A stretch of DNA of 64,000 nucleotides, taken from Mycolicibacillus koreensis. Its GTDB lineage: Bacteria > Actinomycetota > Actinomycetes > Mycobacteriales > Mycobacteriaceae. Of this stretch, positions 9,176 to 21,687 are shown piece after piece. Position 1 is the stretch's first letter. Each line of letters starts with the position of its first letter. The translations under genes and the position numbers were made by a program. The stretch is from NCBI RefSeq assembly GCF_002104795.1, contig NZ_NCXO01000004.1, positions 84,764 to 148,763 on the forward strand, in the 5' to 3' direction. Below the pieces are notes generated by a model. The model was not told the DNA's origin and made no database searches. It saw only the letters and a list, made by a program, of their open reading frames with translations.

Positions 9176-9245
9176 GCCGGGGCTGCGGGTCCTGCCCGCC
9201 GAGCCGCACCCGCCGAGCCCGATCCGCCGTGAGGAGAACCCGCCG

Positions 9246-9560
9246 ATGCCCGTCGTGGTCGTTGCCAGCATGACCGTCAAACCCGAGTCCGTCGCCAGCG
9301 TCGAGGAGATCGTGACCAAGACCGTCGCCGAGGTGCACACCGAACCGGGCTGCGAGTTGTATGCGCTGCATCGCAACGACACCACGTTCGTGTTCATCGA
9401 GCAGTGGGCCGACCCGGAGGCGTTGAAGGCGCACGGGTCCGCCCCCGCGGTCACCGCCATGTTCTCCGCACTCGGCGCACACCTCGACGGTGCACCGCAG
9501 ATCACCACGCTGCAGCCGGTTCCGGCCGGCGACCCCGCGAAGGGCCAGTTGCGCGGCTGA
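9246..9560 (+). CDS. Antibiotic-biosynthesis-monooxygenase-fold protein (Rv2749-like)
   Basis: 104 residues, the same length as Rv2749. GAGGAG lies upstream of ATG 9246. It is one ABM ferredoxin-like domain: [11 protein letters not shown], a central [15 protein letters not shown], and [15 protein letters not shown]. Members of this fold are small dimeric proteins, some of which oxidise quinone-like substrates without cofactor; others degrade heme or have no known reaction. No heme-site signature is evident. It is divergent from ftsK and followed after 35 bp by a methyltransferase gene on the same strand, suggesting one transcript. Confidence 0.85.
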   Translation: MPVVVVASMTVKPESVASVEEIVTKTVAEVHTEPGCELYALHRNDTTFVFIEQWADPEALKAHGSAPAVTAMFSALGAHLDGAPQITTLQPVPAGDPAKGQLRG

Positions 9561-9595
9561 GCACCGCGCCGACCGCCGATCAGCAAGGGAGGACT

Positions 9596-10468
9596 GTGAC
9601 GCCGCGACCCGCAGCCCAGACCGCCGCCGGCCCGATGGTGCTGGCGGCGATCGAGCAGCATGAGCCACCCGAGCGCCGCCTCGTCGACGACGACCTGGCC
9701 GAGTTGTTGCTGCCTGCGCGGCTGCGCTGGTCGGTGCGCGCCATGCGCCCGGCCCTGCTGCGTCGCGCGCTGCGGGCGGCCACGGAGCGCTCGGCGCCGG
9801 GGATCTGGGCGACCGTGACCTGCCGCAAACGGTTCATCGACGACACCCTCGACGCCGCCCTCGACGAGGTCGACGCGGTGGTGATCCTCGGCGCGGGCCT
9901 CGACACCCGCGCCTACCGGGTGCTGCGGCGCCGGCGCATCCCGATCTTCGAGGTGGATCTGCCGGTCAACATCGCCCGCAAGGCGGCTGCGGTGCGCCGC
10001 GCCCTGGGCGAGCTGCCGCTGTCGGTGCGTCTGGTCGCCGTCGATCTGGAGAACGATGACCTGCTGACGGCGTTGGCCGAACACGGCTACAACACCGACT
10101 ATCGGGTGTTCTTCCTCTGCGAAGGGGTCACCCAGTACCTCACGGATTCCGCGGTGGCCACCACGTTGGCGGGGCTGCGGGCCGCCGCGCCGGGCAGCCG
10201 GCTGGTCTTCACCTATGTGCGGCGCCGCTTCATCGACGGCACCGACGACTACGGCGCCGCCGCGCTGTATCGCCGGATGTGTCAGCGTCGGCGGGTGTGG
10301 CGGTTCGGGCTGGAGCCCGAGGACATCGAGGCGTTTTTGGCCGGCTACGGCTGGCGGCTGATCGAACAGCTCGGCGGCGAGGACATCGCCCGGCGCTACA
10401 TCGCGCCGACCGGCCGCGCCGTGGGCGCCAGCGACCTGGAGTGGGCGGTCTCGGCGATCAAGCGGTGA
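9596..10468 (+). CDS. SAM-dependent methyltransferase, LCMT/TIGR00027 type (Rv2751-like)
   Basis: 290 residues from GTG 9596, which has GGAGG 5 nt upstream. The SAM site is [14 protein letters not shown] (about residues 98-111), followed by FEVDLP and [19 protein letters not shown] is the motif-IV segment typical of the large mycobacterial family of leucine-carboxyl-methyltransferase-like proteins. Substrates of this family are mostly unknown. It follows the Rv2749-like gene as in M. tuberculosis, except that the intervening Rv2750 dehydrogenase is absent. The convergent RNase J gene ends 4 bp away. Confidence 0.88.
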   Translation: MTPRPAAQTAAGPMVLAAIEQHEPPERRLVDDDLAELLLPARLRWSVRAMRPALLRRALRAATERSAPGIWATVTCRKRFIDDTLDAALDEVDAVVILGAGLDTRAYRVLRRRRIPIFEVDLPVNIARKAAAVRRALGELPLSVRLVAVDLENDDLLTALAEHGYNTDYRVFFLCEGVTQYLTDSAVATTLAGLRAAAPGSRLVFTYVRRRFIDGTDDYGAAALYRRMCQRRRVWRFGLEPEDIEAFLAGYGWRLIEQLGGEDIARRYIAPTGRAVGASDLEWAVSAIKR

Positions 10469-10472
10469 GCCC

Positions 10473-12149
10473 TCAGATCTCCAGGATGGTCGGCACGATC
10501 ATCGGTTGGCGCCGGTAGGTCTCGCCCACCCACCGTCCGACCGTGCGCCGCACCGCCTGCACGATCCGGGCCGGCTCGGTGATGTTCTGCGCGGCCAGCG
10601 ATTCCAGCTCGGCGGCAACCTTGGCGGCCACCGGCTCGAGGGCCTTCGGGTTCTCCGAGAACCCGCGGGCCTGCAGGTGCGGCGGTGCGACCGGGCGGCC
10701 GGTGCCCCGGCGCACCACCACGGTCACCGCGATGAACCCCGACGACAGCACCAGCCGCTCCCCCAGCGTGGCGTCGCCGACGTCACCGTGGACCAGGCCG
10801 TCGATGAACATCTTCCCGACCGGAACCGCCCCGGCGATGCGGGCGTTGCCGGCGACCAAATCGACGCTGACACCGTTCTCGGCCAGCACGATCGACTCCT
10901 CGGGCACCCCGGTGCGCGCCGCCAGCGCCGCGTTGGCCCGCAGCATCCGCCAGGTGCCGTGCACCGGCATCACGTTGCGCGGGCGGATCCCGTTGTAGAG
11001 GAACAACAGCTCCCCGGCGTAGGCGTGCCCGGAGACGTGCACCCGCACCTGGGCATTGGTGACGACCCGCGCACCGATCTTGGCCAGCGCGTCCATCACC
11101 CCGTAGACGGCCTCCTCGTTGCCCGGGATCAGCGACGAGGACAGCACCACCAGGTCATCGGCGGTGAGCGTGATCGACCGGTGCTCGCCGCGCGACATCC
11201 GTGACAACGCGGCCATCGGCTCGCCCTGGGTGCCGGTGGTGACCAGCACCACCCGGTCGGGCGGCAGCGCCTCGGCGGCGCCGATGTCGACCAGGTCGGC
11301 ATCGTCGACGTGCAGGAAGCCCAGCTCACGCGCGATGTTCATGTTGCGCACCATGGAGCGCCCGACGAAGGCGACACGACGGCCCAGCGCTACCGCCGCG
11401 TCGATGATCTGCTGGACCCGGTCGACGTTGGAGGCGAAACAGGCCACGATGACCCGGCCCTCGGCACCGCGGATCAGCCGGTGCAGGGTGGGGCCCACCT
11501 CGCTCTCGCTGGGGCTGACGCCGGGGATCTCGGCATTGGTCGAATCACACAGGAACAGATCCACCCCGGCCGCGCCCAGCCGCGACATGCCGGGCAGGTC
11601 GGTCGGCCGGCCGTCGGGCGGGAGCTGGTCGAGTTTGATGTCGCCGGTGTGCAGCAGCGTGCCCGCGCCGGTGTGCACCGCGATCGCCAGCGCATCGGGG
11701 ATGGAGTGGTTGACCGCGAAGTACTCGCATTCGAAGACACCGTGGGTGCTGCGCTGCCCCTCGGCGACGACCTCGATGGCCGGTTTGATGCGGTGCTCCC
11801 GGCATTTGGCGCTGACCAGCGCCAACGTGAACCGCGAGCCGACCACCGGGAGGTCGGGACGCAGTTTGAGCAGAAAGGGGATCGCCCCGATGTGGTCCTC
11901 GTGGGCGTGGGTCAACACCAGCGCCTCGATGTCGTCGACGCGGTCCTCGATGTGGCGCAGGTCCGGCAGGATCAAATCCACGCCCGGCTCGTCGTGACCG
12001 GGGAACAGCACCCCGCAGTCGATGACCAGCAGCCGGCCCAGATGCTCGAGCACGGTCATGTTGCGCCCGATCTCCCCGATCCCGCCGAGCGCGGTGACCC
12101 TCAGCCCGCCCGGCTGCAGCGGACCGGGAGGTTTCAGTGCGGGCGTCAT
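10473..12149 (-). CDS. rnj: Ribonuclease J
   Basis: 558 residues, the length of Rv2752c. It is a beta-CASP metallo-beta-lactamase nuclease: zinc site H81-A-H83-E-D85-H86, GDIKLDQLP, the beta-CASP segment (VIVACFASNVDRVQQI), and a late GHAYAGELLFLYN/PVHGTWRML region. RNase J has endonuclease and 5'-exonuclease activity, matures rRNA and turns over mRNA in the cytoplasm. ATG 12149 is 7 bp after the dapA stop, so the two genes are probably cotranscribed. Several more upstream codons are open, but the family length and N-terminal start motif support this ATG. Confidence 0.95.
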   Translation of the reverse strand: MTPALKPPGPLQPGGLRVTALGGIGEIGRNMTVLEHLGRLLVIDCGVLFPGHDEPGVDLILPDLRHIEDRVDDIEALVLTHAHEDHIGAIPFLLKLRPDLPVVGSRFTLALVSAKCREHRIKPAIEVVAEGQRSTHGVFECEYFAVNHSIPDALAIAVHTGAGTLLHTGDIKLDQLPPDGRPTDLPGMSRLGAAGVDLFLCDSTNAEIPGVSPSESEVGPTLHRLIRGAEGRVIVACFASNVDRVQQIIDAAVALGRRVAFVGRSMVRNMNIARELGFLHVDDADLVDIGAAEALPPDRVVLVTTGTQGEPMAALSRMSRGEHRSITLTADDLVVLSSSLIPGNEEAVYGVMDALAKIGARVVTNAQVRVHVSGHAYAGELLFLYNGIRPRNVMPVHGTWRMLRANAALAARTGVPEESIVLAENGVSVDLVAGNARIAGAVPVGKMFIDGLVHGDVGDATLGERLVLSSGFIAVTVVVRRGTGRPVAPPHLQARGFSENPKALEPVAAKVAAELESLAAQNITEPARIVQAVRRTVGRWVGETYRRQPMIVPTILEI

Positions 12150-12156
12150 CGGCGGC

Positions 12157-13910
<1,754 letters not shown>

Positions 13911-13918
13911 GGCGCCCT

Positions 13919-13924
13919 ACCTTA
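13919..13924 (-). promoter_or_regulatory. -10 element for thyX
   Basis: TAAGGT on the minus strand, followed by 8 nt (AGGGCGCC) and GTG 13910. The spacing suggests a leaderless or near-leaderless mRNA; AGGG could alternatively serve as a weak Shine-Dalgarno. Confidence 0.45.
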
Positions 13925-13959
13925 GTCGCCGGTTGCGGGGCGCCGCCGACCCAGTTAAT

Positions 13960-13987
13960 GTTAGTCACTAACTTGTTAGTCGATAAC
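13960..13987 (+). promoter_or_regulatory. Two tandem 13-bp operators before the FAD monooxygenase/TetR operon
   Basis: GTTAGTcACTAAC (13960-13972) is a perfect inverted repeat around one base. GTTAGTcGATAAC (13975-13987) is a second copy with one altered arm. Their centres are 15 bp apart. They lie 15-42 bp upstream of ATG 14002 and cover the likely -35 and -10 of that gene. The form matches TetR-family operators, and the only TetR gene nearby is the second gene of the same operon, so autoregulation is inferred. Confidence 0.65.
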
Positions 13988-14001
13988 ACTACGGGGGCGC
14001 C

Positions 14002-15486
14002 ATGGACACCGAGGTTCTGGTGGCCGGGGCGGGGCCGACCGGGCTCACGCTGGCGTGCCGCCTGGCGGCCGCGGGGATCGGGGTGCGGGTCATCGACGCC
14101 GCCGGCGCCCCGGCCACGACGTCGCGGGCGTTGGCGCTGCAGCCGCGCGGAATCGAAGTGCTGGCCCGCACCGGGGTGCTGGCCGACCTGCGCGGCCGCG
14201 CCCAGCAGATCACCCGGCTCGCGATCGTCGTCGACGGCCGCGAACTCGCCACGCTGCGCCTCGAGCAGGCACTGAGACGCTGGCACGGCCCCGGGGTGCT
14301 GGTGGTCTCGCAGGCCGAGATCGAAGCCACCCTGCGCGCCCGGCTGACCGCCCTCGGGGTGCCCATCGAGTGGGACCGGCCCCTGACCGGGCTCAGCCAG
14401 GACCGCGACGCGGTGACCGCGCAGGTCGGTGAGCAGACGATCCGCTGCGGCTGGCTGATCGGCGCCGACGGTGGGCGCAGCACGGTGCGCAAGAGCGCCG
14501 AGGTCGACTTCCCCGGCATGCCGCTGATCGAGAACTTCCTGCTCGCCGACGTGCACGCCACGATCGACCGGCCCCGCGACGCGACCGTGGCGTGGCTGCG
14601 CGACGCCGACCTGCTGGCAGCGTTTCCGCTGCCCGGGGCGGACCTGTGGCGGTTGATGGCGCCCGCGCCCGCCCACGGGCCGACCCCGCAGTCCCCCGAG
14701 GAGGTCGTGGAGTATCTGGCGGCGCGGCTCGATGAGGAGGCCGGCGGCCGGGTCGGCGCCACCGAGTGGACGTCGGTGTTCCGCATCCAGCGCCGGCTCG
14801 CCGCGCGCTATCGCACCGGGCGGGTGCTGCTGGCCGGCGACGCCGCCCACATCCACAGCCCGCTGGGCGGGCAAGGACTCAACACCGGGATCGGGGATGC
14901 GGAGAACCTGGCCTGGAAACTGGCCCTGGTGGCCGGTGGACGCGCCGGGGCGGGGTTGCTGGACAGCTATGAGGCCGAGCGACGCCCGGTCGCCGAGGAC
15001 GTGCTGGCCTCGACCAGTCAGGCGACCATGACCGCCCTCGGCAAGGGGTGGGCCGCACGCATCCTGCGCGACCGGGTGGCGGTGCCGCTGCTCAACCGCC
15101 GGTGGGTGCAGCGGTTCATCGCCGCCCAGGCCTCCCAGCTGCGGGTGAGCTACCGGCACGGCCCGCTCGGCGGGCGCGGCCGCCGGCTCGCCCGCGGCCC
15201 CCGGCCCGGCGACCGGGTTCCCAACACCACCCACCGCACCGCCGACGGCGGTGCGGTGCGACTGCATGATGCCCTCGCCGACGGCTGGGTGCTGGTCGGG
15301 GACGCCGCGCTGGCCGAGATCGCCCGCCACCGCCTCGGGGCGCTCACCCACCTCCCGGCCACCGAGACCGATTCGCTTTTGGTGCGCCCCGATGCGCACC
15401 TGGGCTGGCGGGGGCGCGATCCGCAGGCCCTGACCGACTGGCTGGATCGGGTGCTGGAGCCCGCCGACGCGGCGGACCGGCGGTGA
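14002..15486 (+). CDS. FAD-dependent aromatic/polyketide-type monooxygenase
   Basis: 494 residues, of the p-hydroxybenzoate hydroxylase/PheA/TfdB class. GAGPTGLTLACRLAAAG (about 8-24) binds the FAD ADP part, LIGADGGRSTVRK is the DG motif, and LLAGDAAHIHSPLGGQGLN is the GD motif. A C-terminal thioredoxin-like tail (GDAALAEIARHRLG) follows. Such enzymes hydroxylate phenols or polyketides, or inactivate rifamycin- and tetracycline-type drugs; the substrate cannot be told from sequence. It overlaps the TetR gene by 4 bp (GTGA) and lies behind tandem operators. It has no counterpart at this place in the M. tuberculosis order. Confidence 0.87.
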   Translation: MDTEVLVAGAGPTGLTLACRLAAAGIGVRVIDAAGAPATTSRALALQPRGIEVLARTGVLADLRGRAQQITRLAIVVDGRELATLRLEQALRRWHGPGVLVVSQAEIEATLRARLTALGVPIEWDRPLTGLSQDRDAVTAQVGEQTIRCGWLIGADGGRSTVRKSAEVDFPGMPLIENFLLADVHATIDRPRDATVAWLRDADLLAAFPLPGADLWRLMAPAPAHGPTPQSPEEVVEYLAARLDEEAGGRVGATEWTSVFRIQRRLAARYRTGRVLLAGDAAHIHSPLGGQGLNTGIGDAENLAWKLALVAGGRAGAGLLDSYEAERRPVAEDVLASTSQATMTALGKGWAARILRDRVAVPLLNRRWVQRFIAAQASQLRVSYRHGPLGGRGRRLARGPRPGDRVPNTTHRTADGGAVRLHDALADGWVLVGDAALAEIARHRLGALTHLPATETDSLLVRPDAHLGWRGRDPQALTDWLDRVLEPADAADRR

Positions 15487-16091
15487 GCGGCGACTGGCGG
15501 GCGGCCAAGCGGGCCGCCACCCGGCGCACCATCCAGCAGCACGCCCTGGCGCTGTTCGCCGCGCAGGGCTACGAGGCGACGACGGTCGAGGAGATCGCCG
15601 CGGCGGCCGGGGTCTCCCATATGACCTTCTTCCGGTATTTCCCGCAGAAGGAGGCGGTGGTGGAGTCCGACGACTACGACCCGCTGATGGCGCGTCTGCT
15701 GGCGGCCCGGCCGGCCGGCGAACCGCCGCTGGTGGCGTTGCACGCCGCGTTGCGCCAGACCTACCACCACGTGCTCGCCGTCGACCGCGACGCGATGGCC
15801 ACGCGGGTGCAGCTGGTCATGAGCACGCCGGCGCTGCGCTCCCGGCTGTGGGTCGCCCAGGACTCCACCGTGGCGTTGTTCGCCGACGGCCTGGCAGCGC
15901 GGGCCGGGGTGGCCGAACCGGACCTGACGATGACGGCGCAGGCCGCGGCGGCGCTGGGCGCCTCCGGCGCCGCACTCACAGCGTGGGCCGCCGCACCGGA
16001 GCGCGACCTGGTGGCCCTGCTCGATGCGGCGTTCGCCGCGCTGCACGCCGGTTTCGGCGAACCGGGCGGACGCCCGCTGGGCGACGCCTGA
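15483..16091 (+). CDS. TetR-family transcriptional regulator
   Basis: 202 residues from GTG 15483, overlapping the monooxygenase stop. Residues about 10-57 are the TetR DNA-binding domain (AAKRAATRRTIQQHALALF, EEIAAAAGVSHMTFFRYFPQKEAVV). The remaining helical part should bind a ligand, perhaps the monooxygenase substrate or product. Translational coupling and the paired 13-bp inverted repeats upstream suggest that it represses its own operon. Confidence 0.88.
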   Translation: MSGDWRAAKRAATRRTIQQHALALFAAQGYEATTVEEIAAAAGVSHMTFFRYFPQKEAVVESDDYDPLMARLLAARPAGEPPLVALHAALRQTYHHVLAVDRDAMATRVQLVMSTPALRSRLWVAQDSTVALFADGLAARAGVAEPDLTMTAQAAAALGASGAALTAWAAAPERDLVALLDAAFAALHAGFGEPGGRPLGDA

Positions 16092-16101
16092 CCGGTGGGA
16101 C

Positions 16102-17328
16102 TCAGTGCCTGCGCAGTGCCGTGCGCAGCGCGCCCACCAGGTCACCGCGTGAGCCCACCGCGACGTCGTCGAGCCCCAGCCAGGACGCCATGGCCCCCAG
16201 CTCACCGGCCAGCGCGGCGGCCACCCGGGAGCGGTCTCGTCCCGGTTCGCCGAACGCGCCGATCACCTGCAGCACCCCGCGCGCCCGGTCGGCTTTGAGG
16301 TCGACGCGGCCCACCAGTTCCCCGTCGAGCAGAAACGGCCACACGTAGTAGCCGTAGCGGCGCCGCGGTGCCGGCGTGTAGATCTCCAGGCGGTAGTGAA
16401 AGTCGAACAGCCGCGCCACCCGGGGGCGACAGAAGATCAGCGGATCGAACGGACACAGTAGCGCGGTGCCGACGTCGCGGCGCGGGACTCGTTGGCCGCC
16501 AGTGAGATACGCGGTGTCCGGCCAGCCCTCGACGGTGACGGGTTCCAGCGCACCGCCGGCGACCAGCGCCGCGATCGCCGGTTTGGTCTGCGCGGCCGAC
16601 AGCCGGAAGTAGTCGCGCAGGTCGGCGGCGGTGGCCACCCCGAGCGCGCCCGCGGCACGGGCGACCAGCTCCCGGATCGCTGTCGGCTCGTCGACGTCGC
16701 AGGCCACGACGTCGGCGGGCAGCACGTTCTCGACCAGGTCGTAGTGCCGGGCGAACCCGACGCGGGTGGCGGTGGTCAGCCGCCCGGCGGAGAACAGCGC
16801 CTCGGCGACCCATTTGGTGGCACTGCGGTTGCCCCAGGAGCCGCCGGCGCGGGCACCGGCGCGCCCGCCGCCGGCGACGTCAGCGACGTGGGCCTCGATC
16901 TGCCCGGCGGTGGCCGGACCCAACTCGGTGACCGCGGCGAGTACCGCCTCGGCCAGGTCCGGGTTGGCGCGCACCACGTGGCGGCCCCACCGGCCGTGCG
17001 GGAAGCGGCGCATCCGCCAGCGCAGCAGCGGCCAGTCCTCGACGGCGATCAGGGCGGCCTCGTGCGCCCAGTACTCCACCAGCATCCGCGGCCCCGGCCC
17101 CCAGGCGGCGCGGTCGAGCAGCGCCCGGTCATACGGGCCGAGCCGGGAGAAGACCGGCGCGTAGTGGGCGCGCACCGCCACCGACACTGAATCCAGTTGC
17201 AGCAGCTGGATTCGCGCCAGGAGCCGACGCAGGTGGGCGCGGGTCACCGGAGCCCGTGGAGCAGGCCGGTCGAAGCCCTGGGCGCGCACGGCGATGCGGC
17301 GCGCCTGGGCCCGGGTCAGCGTGCTCAC
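16102..17328 (-). CDS. Winged-helix DNA glycosylase-like protein (YcaQ/AlkX family, HTH_42)
   Basis: 408 residues. The N-terminal signature [20 protein letters not shown] is typical of the HTH_42 family. It carries Q44-L45-D46, the Q-x-D form of the catalytic motif reported for AlkX/YcaQ, which unhooks interstrand cross-links and excises bulky alkylated bases. [13 protein letters not shown] and later [14 protein letters not shown] also fit. Its start overlaps the dfrA stop by 4 bp, so it is the third gene of a thyA-dfrA-alkX-like operon. Activity is inferred from the motif. Confidence 0.82.
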   Translation of the reverse strand: MSTLTRAQARRIAVRAQGFDRPAPRAPVTRAHLRRLLARIQLLQLDSVSVAVRAHYAPVFSRLGPYDRALLDRAAWGPGPRMLVEYWAHEAALIAVEDWPLLRWRMRRFPHGRWGRHVVRANPDLAEAVLAAVTELGPATAGQIEAHVADVAGGGRAGARAGGSWGNRSATKWVAEALFSAGRLTTATRVGFARHYDLVENVLPADVVACDVDEPTAIRELVARAAGALGVATAADLRDYFRLSAAQTKPAIAALVAGGALEPVTVEGWPDTAYLTGGQRVPRRDVGTALLCPFDPLIFCRPRVARLFDFHYRLEIYTPAPRRRYGYYVWPFLLDGELVGRVDLKADRARGVLQVIGAFGEPGRDRSRVAAALAGELGAMASWLGLDDVAVGSRGDLVGALRTALRRH

Positions 17329-17804
17329 GCCCGCCGGTAGCTCACAAAGCGGTAGCGCAGACCGGTACGGCTGGTCTGCCAGTCGCCCACCTCGGCCTGC
17401 CAGGAGTCGTCGAGCACCGGGGCGAGCACATCGCCGGGGCGGGCGGTGACGGCGGCGTCGACCTCGGTCACCTCGCAGCGGGTCGCCCGCGGCAGGGCCA
17501 GCGCATAGATCTCGCCTCCCCCGATCACCCAGCTGTCCGGTTCGGCGATCACCGACTCGAGGTCGCTGACCACTTGGGCTCCGGCGGCGGTGTAGCCGGG
17601 GTTGCGGGTGACGACGATGTTGCGCCGCTTGGGCAGCGGGCGCACCGCCTCCGGCAGCGACTCCCAGGTGCGCCGCCCCATCACCACGGTGCGCCCGGTG
17701 GTCAGCGCCTTGAAATGCGCCAGGTCCTCGGGCAGATGCCAGGGGATGGTCCCGTCGCGCCCGATCACCGCGGTGCGCGACTGCGCCCAGATCAGCCCGG
17801 TCAT
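17325..17804 (-). CDS. dfrA: Dihydrofolate reductase
   Basis: 159 residues, the same length as the M. tuberculosis enzyme. [23 protein letters not shown] contains the folate-site aspartate in [14 protein letters not shown] and IVVTRNPGY bind NADPH, and [14 protein letters not shown] is the late glycine loop. It reduces dihydrofolate to tetrahydrofolate, regenerating the cofactor oxidised by ThyA. ATG 17804 overlaps the thyA stop, and the gene's stop overlaps the next start, each by 4 bp, giving a tightly coupled operon. Confidence 0.97.
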   Translation of the reverse strand: MTGLIWAQSRTAVIGRDGTIPWHLPEDLAHFKALTTGRTVVMGRRTWESLPEAVRPLPKRRNIVVTRNPGYTAAGAQVVSDLESVIAEPDSWVIGGGEIYALALPRATRCEVTEVDAAVTARPGDVLAPVLDDSWQAEVGDWQTSRTGLRYRFVSYRRA

Positions 17805-18601
17805 ACCGCGACGGGGGCTTTGATCGCCGGGTGCGGGTCGTAGTCGACGACGGTGACGTCGTCGAAGGTGTAGTCGAAGATCGAGTCCCGCGGCGCCAGG
17901 TGCAGCCGCGGGTAGGGCCGGGCCGGCCGGGAGAGCTGTTCGCGGACCTGCTCGACGTGGTTGTTGTAGATGTGGCAGTCCCCGCCGGTCCACACGAACT
18001 CCCCGACGGCCAGATCGGCCTGCGCCGCCATCATGTGGGTCAGCAGCGCGTAGCTGGCGATGTTGAACGGCACACCCAAGAACAGGTCGGCGCTGCGCTG
18101 GTAGAGCTGGCAGCTGAGCCTGCCGTCGGCGACATAGAACTGGAACAGGGCGTGGCACGGCGCGAGCGCCATCTTGTCCAACTCGGCGACGTTCCACGCC
18201 GAGACGATGATGCGCCGGGAGTCCGGGTCGGTGCGCAGCAGGTGCACCGCCCGTTCGATCTGGTCGATGTGCTCGCCGGTCGGCGTGGGCCAGGAACGCC
18301 ACTGCGCCCCGTAGATCGGGCCCAGATCGCCGCTCTGCGAGGCCCATTCGTCCCAGATGCTCACGCCGTGGTCGCGTAGCCAACCGACGTTGGTGTCGCC
18401 GCGCAGGAACCACAGCAGTTCATAGATCACCGACTTGGTGTGCACTTTTTTTGTGGTGATCAGGGGGAATCCGGCCGCCAGGTCGTAGCGCAGCTGGTGA
18501 CCGAACAGGCTGCGGGTTCCGGTACCGGTGCGGTCGGCTTTGGCGGTTCCCTGCTCAAGAACCAGGGCCAGGAGATCCTCGTACGGGGTAGCGATCGGCA
18601 C
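17801..18601 (-). CDS. thyA: Thymidylate synthase ThyA
   Basis: 266 residues. C149 ([12 protein letters not shown]) is the nucleophile. The dUMP-binding arginine loop ([13 protein letters not shown]), [21 protein letters not shown] and the C-terminal [11 protein letters not shown] are present. It methylates dUMP to dTMP and yields dihydrofolate, which the next gene product reduces. GTG 18601 has TAAGCT 6 nt upstream, so the mRNA is probably leaderless. The cell therefore has both ThyA and ThyX. Confidence 0.97.
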   Translation of the reverse strand: MPIATPYEDLLALVLEQGTAKADRTGTGTRSLFGHQLRYDLAAGFPLITTKKVHTKSVIYELLWFLRGDTNVGWLRDHGVSIWDEWASQSGDLGPIYGAQWRSWPTPTGEHIDQIERAVHLLRTDPDSRRIIVSAWNVAELDKMALAPCHALFQFYVADGRLSCQLYQRSADLFLGVPFNIASYALLTHMMAAQADLAVGEFVWTGGDCHIYNNHVEQVREQLSRPARPYPRLHLAPRDSIFDYTFDDVTVVDYDPHPAIKAPVAV

Positions 18602-18607
18602 ACGCTC

Positions 18608-18613
18608 AGCTTA
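18608..18613 (-). promoter_or_regulatory. -10 element for leaderless thyA-dfrA operon
   Basis: TAAGCT on the minus strand, 6 nt before GTG 18601. Only 33 bp separate the thyA start from the divergent hydrolase start at 18635, so the two promoters must overlap. Confidence 0.55.
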
Positions 18614-18634
18614 CGGGGCGGTACAACGGTAACC

Positions 18635-19372
18635 ATGCCGATCCTCACCGACACCCTCACCACCGCCGACGGCTCCTGCCGGCTCACCCTGGCGGTCCCC
18701 GACGGCCCCGGGCCGTGGCCGGGCGTGGTGATGTATCCCGACGCGGGCGGAGCACGCGAGACGTTCACGCAGATGGCCGCGCACCTGGCCGGGTTCGGGT
18801 ACGTGGTGCTGGTCCCCGACGTGTACTACCGCCGGGACTGGGCGCCGTTCGACATGGCGACCGCGTTCACCGATCCGACCGAACGGGCCCGGATATTCGG
18901 GTTGATGCGCTCGGTGACCCCGCAGCGCATGGCCGCCGATGCCGCGGCGTTCTTCGACTACCTCGCCGGGCGCCCGGAGGTCGCCGGGCAGCCCTTCGGG
19001 GTGTGCGGCTATTGCATGGGTGGGCGCACCGCCCTGGTGGTGGCCGGTCGGCTCGGCGAGTGGGTCGCCGCGGCGGCCTCGTTCCACGGCGGCGGGCTGG
19101 CCACCGACGCCGCCGACAGTCCGCACCGGGCGGCACCCGACATCCGCGCGGCGGTGTATGTCGCCGGCGCGCAGGGCGACGCCAGCTTCACCGCGGCGCA
19201 GGCCCGCCAGTTGGAGGAGGCGCTCAGCGCCGCCGGGGTGGAGCACACCGTCGAGATCTATCCGGCTGCCCACGGTTTCGCCGTCCCCGACAACCCGCCG
19301 TATGACCCGCAGGCCGCCGAGCGGCACTGGGCGGCGCTGCGCGAGTTCTTCGCCGCCCGGCTCGGCGGCTAG
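18635..19372 (+). CDS. Dienelactone hydrolase-family protein (Rv2765-like)
   Basis: 245 residues, the length of Rv2765. It has the alpha/beta-hydrolase fold with GVCGYCMGGRTA near residue 126, where the second Cys is in the nucleophile elbow as in dienelactone hydrolases. The acid and histidine come from VAGAQGDASF and PAAHGFAVPDNPPYD. Such enzymes hydrolyse dienelactones or small esters and thioesters in the cytoplasm. The divergent thyA promoter is shared. Its stop overlaps the convergent membrane gene by 4 bp. Confidence 0.88.
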   Translation: MPILTDTLTTADGSCRLTLAVPDGPGPWPGVVMYPDAGGARETFTQMAAHLAGFGYVVLVPDVYYRRDWAPFDMATAFTDPTERARIFGLMRSVTPQRMAADAAAFFDYLAGRPEVAGQPFGVCGYCMGGRTALVVAGRLGEWVAAAASFHGGGLATDAADSPHRAAPDIRAAVYVAGAQGDASFTAAQARQLEEALSAAGVEHTVEIYPAAHGFAVPDNPPYDPQAAERHWAALREFFAARLGG

Positions 19373-19830
19373 CTGGCCGCGGGGTGGCGGCGGTCGAGTG
19401 CGGCCCGCACCGACCGCACCACCCCGCGCGCCGCGTACACCGCGGTGATCCCCGCCAGCACGAGCAGCGCCACGAACAGCGCCAGCCAGTTGGGTCGGGA
19501 ATGGTCGACGTGCCACCAGATGACCGCGAACAACACCACGCAGACGAACAGCACGACGTCGCGCCAGTTGCCGCGATACGACAGCGCCCAGCCGCGCAGC
19601 GCCCGACGCTGCTCGGCGGCGGCAATCAGCGCATCGATGCGGTCGTCGACGGTGCGCTGCAGTGCGGCCCGACGCGCGGCCTGCTCGGCGGGCAGCCGCT
19701 CCAGCAGGTCGAGGTCGGCGTTGATCCCGGCGCGGATGTCGGGTCCGCGCAGGTTGCCGACTGCGGCACCCAGCAGCGCCCCACCCACCAAGGGCGCCGA
19801 ACCCAACGCGATCTCAGCCAGACCGGGCAT
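19369..19830 (-). CDS. Two-helix membrane protein of unknown function
   Basis: 153 residues. GSAPLVGGALLGAAVG near the N-terminus is weakly hydrophobic. A charged helical stretch (residues about 35-85: LERLPAEQAARRAALQ, IDALIAAAEQRRAL) may be a coiled coil. Two membrane helices follow (about 92-108 and 115-135), with a basic tail. GAAGGAG precedes ATG 19830. I do not recognise a family. It stands alone between the Rv2765-like hydrolase and the dapB operon. Confidence 0.65.
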   Translation of the reverse strand: MPGLAEIALGSAPLVGGALLGAAVGNLRGPDIRAGINADLDLLERLPAEQAARRAALQRTVDDRIDALIAAAEQRRALRGWALSYRGNWRDVVLFVCVVLFAVIWWHVDHSRPNWLALFVALLVLAGITAVYAARGVVRSVRAALDRRHPAAS

Positions 19831-19927
19831 CGCTGCGCTCCTTCACCGGAGTTGATCCGCCGGCGGCACCGTCGGCCCGCTCACCGTAACCCCCGGCCGG
19901 CGGGCCGAGGGCCTCCAGCGGCGCCGC

Positions 19928-20379
19928 TCATCCCATCAGGTGGGCCGCCAGGGTGCCACCCAGTTCCCAGCACGCCTCGAGATGCTCCTTGCCGGGTTTT
20001 CCCGAGACCGTCACATAGTCGGCGGCCTTGGTCCAACCCAGTCCGGTGGTGATCGAGTCGACAGCCCGCTCCGCACCCTCGGTGCCCTCGTTGCCGTGCA
20101 GGTACAGCCCGAACGGCCGGCCCCGGGTGGCGTCGAGGATCTGGTAGTAGGTGGTGTCGAAGGCGTGCTTGAGGGCCCCGGAGATGTAGCCCAGGTTGGC
20201 CGGACTGCCGAGCAGGTAGCCGTCGGCGGCCAGCATGTCGGACTCCGACACGCTCAACGCCGGGCGGCGCACCACCTCCACGCCCTCGATCTGCGGGTCG
20301 GTGGCCCCGGCGAGCACCGCCTCGAACATCGCCTGGCAGAACGGCGACGGGGTGTGGTGGATGATCAGCAGTGTCGCGC

Positions 20380-20383
<4 letters not shown>
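19928..20383 (-). CDS. Flavodoxin/NAD(P)H-FMN reductase-fold protein (Rv2771c-like)
   Basis: 151 residues. LLIIHHTPSPFCQAMFEAVL is the phosphate-binding start of a flavodoxin-like fold, and GYLLGSPANLGYISGALKHAFD is the second FMN loop. LYLHGNEGTEGA offers a third. It should bind FMN and pass electrons or reduce quinones; the partner is unknown. The start overlaps the preceding TPR-like gene by 4 bp, and that gene overlaps dapB, the same three-gene order as Rv2773c-Rv2771c. Confidence 0.82.
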
Positions 20384-21626
<1,243 letters not shown>

Positions 21627-21687
21627 GTCGGGCGCCGCGGCGCGCCGGGCGGGTGCATGCGAATGAGCCTCCGCGCCCGGCGCCCGA

